The translations under genes and the position numbers were made by a program. The notes under the pieces were generated by a model that had not been told where the DNA came from, did not search any database, and saw only the letters and a program-made list of their open reading frames with translations. From assembly GCA_035517655.1 (NCBI GenBank), contig DATIYJ010000068.1, positions 1-49,844 of the forward strand: a DNA stretch of 49,844 nucleotides, given 5' to 3'. This document shows, piece by piece, positions 47,692 to 49,844 of this stretch (its first letter is position 1; the number at the start of each line of letters is the position of its first letter). The stretch is from Nitrospiria bacterium. GTDB taxonomy: Bacteria > Nitrospirota > Nitrospiria > JACQBZ01.

Positions 47692-49167
47692 TTAACGCAA
47701 ATGATTCAGAGCACGAAGCAAGGCCTCAGCCTTGTAAAGAGTTTCTCCATATTCGCGTTCAGGTTCCGAATCGGCGACAATGCCGCCCCCAACCTGGATA
47801 TAAGCGCGGTTATTTTTAATCACAAACGTCCTGATAATCAGATTGAGGTCCATTTCATTCGCAAAGCTGATGTATCCGAAGGAGCCTGTATACGGACCTC
47901 GCACCACCGGCTCCAATTCCTCGATGATCTCCATGCAACGGATCTTGGGCACGCCAGTAATGGTTCCGCCCGGAAAGACGGATCGGATGACATCGAGAAG
48001 ATGCGTGCCGGGTGAAAGGGTCCCCCGGATATTGGAAACGATGTGCATTACATGTGAGTAACGTTCGGCTACCATGAACTCATCGACTTGGACGCTTCCG
48101 TAACGACAGACTTTGCCAAGATCATTCCGCTCAAGATCAACCAGCATTAGATGCTCCGCCCGCTCTTTCGCACTGGAAAAAAGCTCCGTGCGCATAGCCC
48201 GGTCTTCGTCGGAGGTTTTCCCTCGGGGTCGAGTGCCTGCGATCGGTCGAGTTTCAAGAAAGTCGCCTTGCCGCCGGATAAGACGCTCGGGAGAGGCACT
48301 AACCAGATAAAGGTCTTCCATGTGGAGAAAGCCAGCAAAAGGAGAGGGGTTGATTTTGCGCAGGACTTTATACAACAACCAAGGGTCCTGATCAAAGGAA
48401 GCCGAAAAGCGCTGTGAAAGATTGGCCTGATATATGTCACCCGCGGCGATGTATTCTTTGCATCGCAGAACCATTTTAATGTATTGTTCCTTCGTGAAGT
48501 TCGAATCTGGACGACCCGCCGGAGTCGAACGGCGTTTGGAAAAACGACATTGGATTGGACCTGTCAGTTTTTCCTCAATCTGTGAAATCTTCCATAGGCC
48601 CTTTTCCAGCAGGGTCTTCCGGTCCGTGTTCACAACATGACTTTTAGGAGGTGTGTAAATAATCTGGATGGTTTTTTGCTCATGATCGAAAGCGATGACG
48701 GTATCCGTGAACATGAGCAAAAGATCCGGCCAACCGGGGTGCTCCAGACTTAGCCGAGGAAGTTTTTCAAACAAACGGACGAGGTCGTAACTGAAGAACC
48801 CGACGGCACCCCCAGGAAAACAGGGTAATCCCTCCGACCGGGGTACCCAAAAGTCATCAAGCAGGGTTTTCAGAATCGTTAACGGAGACTCTTGGATGAC
48901 TTGACGAGAACCTGACCGATGAATCTCTGCCTGCAGACCCTTCGTCCTCAAAACGAGGAAAGGCTCACCTCCTACAAATGAATAGCGTGCGGTTGTCTTC
49001 GATCCCTTCACGCTTTCCAACAGGAAACTATACGGACCGGTTGCGATGCGTTCGTATGCTGCAACCGGTGTTATGGTATTCCAAGATACCTTTTTAATCA
49101 GTGAACCGGGAAGGGGATTGTTTAGAAAGCGTTCTCTGGTATGGATATCCATTGGAAGAGGTTTCAT
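47692..49167 (-). CDS. Anthranilate / aminodeoxychorismate synthase component I
   Basis: A 491-residue chorismate-utilising enzyme: KEYIAAGDIYQANLSQRFSA, ETRPIAGTRPRGKTSDEDRAMRTELFSSAKERAEHLMLVDLERNDLGKVC, VDEFMVAERYSHVMHIVSNIRGTLSPG and FPGGTITGVPKIRCMEIIEELEP. The P-I-A-G-T motif (Ala, not the Lys of E. coli PabB) and N-terminal FLLESVKGSKTTARYSFVG (an L-L-E-S motif as in tryptophan-inhibited TrpE) point to TrpE, whereas the downstream PabC-like gene points to PabB. No glutamine amidotransferase partner gene is adjacent. The ATG at 49167 has GGGA 6 nt upstream. Confidence 0.88.
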   Translation of the reverse strand: MKPLPMDIHTRERFLNNPLPGSLIKKVSWNTITPVAAYERIATGPYSFLLESVKGSKTTARYSFVGGEPFLVLRTKGLQAEIHRSGSRQVIQESPLTILKTLLDDFWVPRSEGLPCFPGGAVGFFSYDLVRLFEKLPRLSLEHPGWPDLLLMFTDTVIAFDHEQKTIQIIYTPPKSHVVNTDRKTLLEKGLWKISQIEEKLTGPIQCRFSKRRSTPAGRPDSNFTKEQYIKMVLRCKEYIAAGDIYQANLSQRFSASFDQDPWLLYKVLRKINPSPFAGFLHMEDLYLVSASPERLIRRQGDFLETRPIAGTRPRGKTSDEDRAMRTELFSSAKERAEHLMLVDLERNDLGKVCRYGSVQVDEFMVAERYSHVMHIVSNIRGTLSPGTHLLDVIRSVFPGGTITGVPKIRCMEIIEELEPVVRGPYTGSFGYISFANEMDLNLIIRTFVIKNNRAYIQVGGGIVADSEPEREYGETLYKAEALLRALNHLR

Positions 49168-49210
49168 TAGTTTTCCCAATCGTGAAATGTTGCCGTGTCA
49201 AACGGGTTTC

Positions 49211-49238
49211 ATCATACCTTAATCCACTGGCTTGTCAA
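49211..49238 (-). promoter_or_regulatory. Promoter of the trpE/pabB-pabC operon
   Basis: Perfect TTGACA (49238-49233), 16-nt spacer, TATGAT (49216-49211), leader of about 37 nt. Confidence 0.6.
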
Positions 49239-49271
49239 GCCGTTATGCAGACATATCCGCAAAAAACGATT

Positions 49272-49300
49272 TTGACATTCAGACGGTCCGCATCTATAAT
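49272..49300 (+). promoter_or_regulatory. Full-consensus sigma70 promoter of the right-edge gene
   Basis: TTGACA (49272-49277), 17-nt spacer, TATAAT (49295-49300), the only complete consensus match found in the window. The start point would be near 49307 and the ATG is at 49324. Confidence 0.7.
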
Positions 49301-49323
49301 TAATCACAAACAAGAGTTCAGAG

Positions 49324-49844
49324 ATGGATACGAAACTCCCAGAACCGGTTAAAAGTTCAGACCCTGATTCTAAAATCGATGCGGATGGCGAGATTGATAA
49401 AGAAGAGCTCAAGTCGGTCAAAGACGTTCTACTCCAACTGACCAAAACGGCCAAAACCCTTAAAATCTATCTTCCCAATAATCCCGTCTACCAAAAATTC
49501 CTTCAAGAACTTCAAAATCGGTTCGATACTCATCTTCGTGAATATGAGACGTTAAAGCTGAAAATCAAGCAATACGCCGTTTACTATAAGGGGCAGGTTG
49601 TGTACGAGAACACGAACAGGCTGGAAAGCTTGGCATTCAAGCTCTTCGTGGACGGGGTTCGAGAGGTAACTTTCCATGAAGGCATTGATAAAGACGAGAT
49701 TACGAGTTTATTGGAGATCGTCGGGAGAGAATATGATCCAAGTAATCCGGATGACGATATGGTGACGCTATTGTGGGAAAGACATTTTATCCACGTTAAC
49801 TATTTGGTGACCAGTGATTTTATACGTGAAACCATAACGCCGAT
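49324..49844 (+). CDS. Paralog of the left-edge HEAT-type protein, partial
   Basis: An ATG followed by 173 open codons to the window end. After an acidic, disordered lead of ~30 residues comes LKSVKDVLLQLTKTAKTLKIYLPNNPVYQKFLQELQNRFDTHLREYETLKLKIKQYAVYYKGQVVYENTNRLESLAFKLFVDGVREVTFHEGIDKDEITSLLEIVGREY. This follows the same plan as residues ~13-120 of the left-edge protein: helix, a Pro/Leu-rich turn, L-x-x-L-x-x-x-F, a pair of short strands around x-Y-x-G, L-x-x-x-L, the G-x-x-x-x-x-F-x-x-G-x-x-K-D-E-I motif and L-L. HEAT repeats, if present, would lie beyond the edge. Confidence 0.75.
   Translation, partial: MDTKLPEPVKSSDPDSKIDADGEIDKEELKSVKDVLLQLTKTAKTLKIYLPNNPVYQKFLQELQNRFDTHLREYETLKLKIKQYAVYYKGQVVYENTNRLESLAFKLFVDGVREVTFHEGIDKDEITSLLEIVGREYDPSNPDDDMVTLLWERHFIHVNYLVTSDFIRETITP

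Noticed and set aside
1-49844. CRISPR array, restriction-modification or other named defence system
   Set aside because: No regularly spaced repeats of CRISPR length, no cas, methylase-nuclease or known defence core genes were seen; the only defence-like module is the RelBE-type pair.

Overview
The window comes from a Gram-negative bacterium of moderately high GC. It carries an outer-membrane assembly lipoprotein (BamD), a lipoprotein lytic transglycosylase, AsmA and F-type ATP synthase genes. The mix of AprA/AprB and Sat with a siroheme sulfite reductase fused to TusA, a PCP_red-domain protein beside Mrp, and repeated HEAT-type proteins resembles Nitrospirota or a nearby phylum such as NC10. 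That placement is inference from gene content; no rRNA or other phylogenetic marker was compared.

Layout. 1-1728 (minus): 5'-proximal part of a large HEAT-repeat protein that runs off the left edge. 1942-4350 (minus): AsmA-family protein. 4492-10350: a 5.8 kb mobile element integrated in a tRNA-Gln(CUG) gene and bounded by a perfect 56-bp direct repeat. It carries a RelBE-type toxin-antitoxin pair, a lipoprotein, a TerS-like protein, a RepA-type ATPase, an excisionase-like HTH protein, a CGNR-type zinc-finger protein and a tyrosine integrase whose gene ends inside the tRNA gene. 10305-11856: tRNA-Gln and gltX. 12023-13882: atpZ-B-E-F without the F1 genes. 13887-19233 (minus): rlmN, two M16 peptidases, larE and an exported LolA-like protein, probably one operon. 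19298-22637: lytic transglycosylase, a promoter with a 340-nt structured leader, zapB-like gene and zapA. 22730-26356: smc. 26568-28127: NYN-LOTUS protein, small membrane protein, CoA-binding protein. 28172-35047: rnr, fabH, bamD, precorrin-2 dehydrogenase, a methyltransferase and anmK. 35013-38045: PCP_red protein with Mrp, then a TENA/PqqC-like protein divergent from a SufR-like regulator. 38042-45237 (minus): Rrf2 regulator, TSUP transporter, aprA, aprB, sulfite reductase-TusA fusion and sat, a compact sulfur operon. 45442-49167: CNNM/CorC protein, PabC-like and TrpE/PabB-like proteins. 49324 to the right edge: the start of a second protein of the same family as the one at the left edge.

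How the genes work together. The sulfur operon would activate sulfate (Sat), reduce APS to sulfite with an AprBA-type enzyme, and reduce sulfite with a siroheme enzyme carrying its own TusA-like sulfur carrier. Siroheme could come from the precorrin-2 dehydrogenase at 32260-32910. No QmoABC, DsrAB, APS kinase or PAPS reductase is in the window, so an assimilatory role is the simplest reading. The element at 4.5-10.35 kb has an integrase, excisionase-like, replication-ATPase and TerS-like set reminiscent of phage-inducible islands. A decayed integrase tail just outside its left end suggests a second related element once sat in tandem. Several genes (rlmN, anmK, bamD, perhaps the transglycosylase) have promoters whose -10 box lies so close to the start codon that their mRNAs should be leaderless or nearly so.
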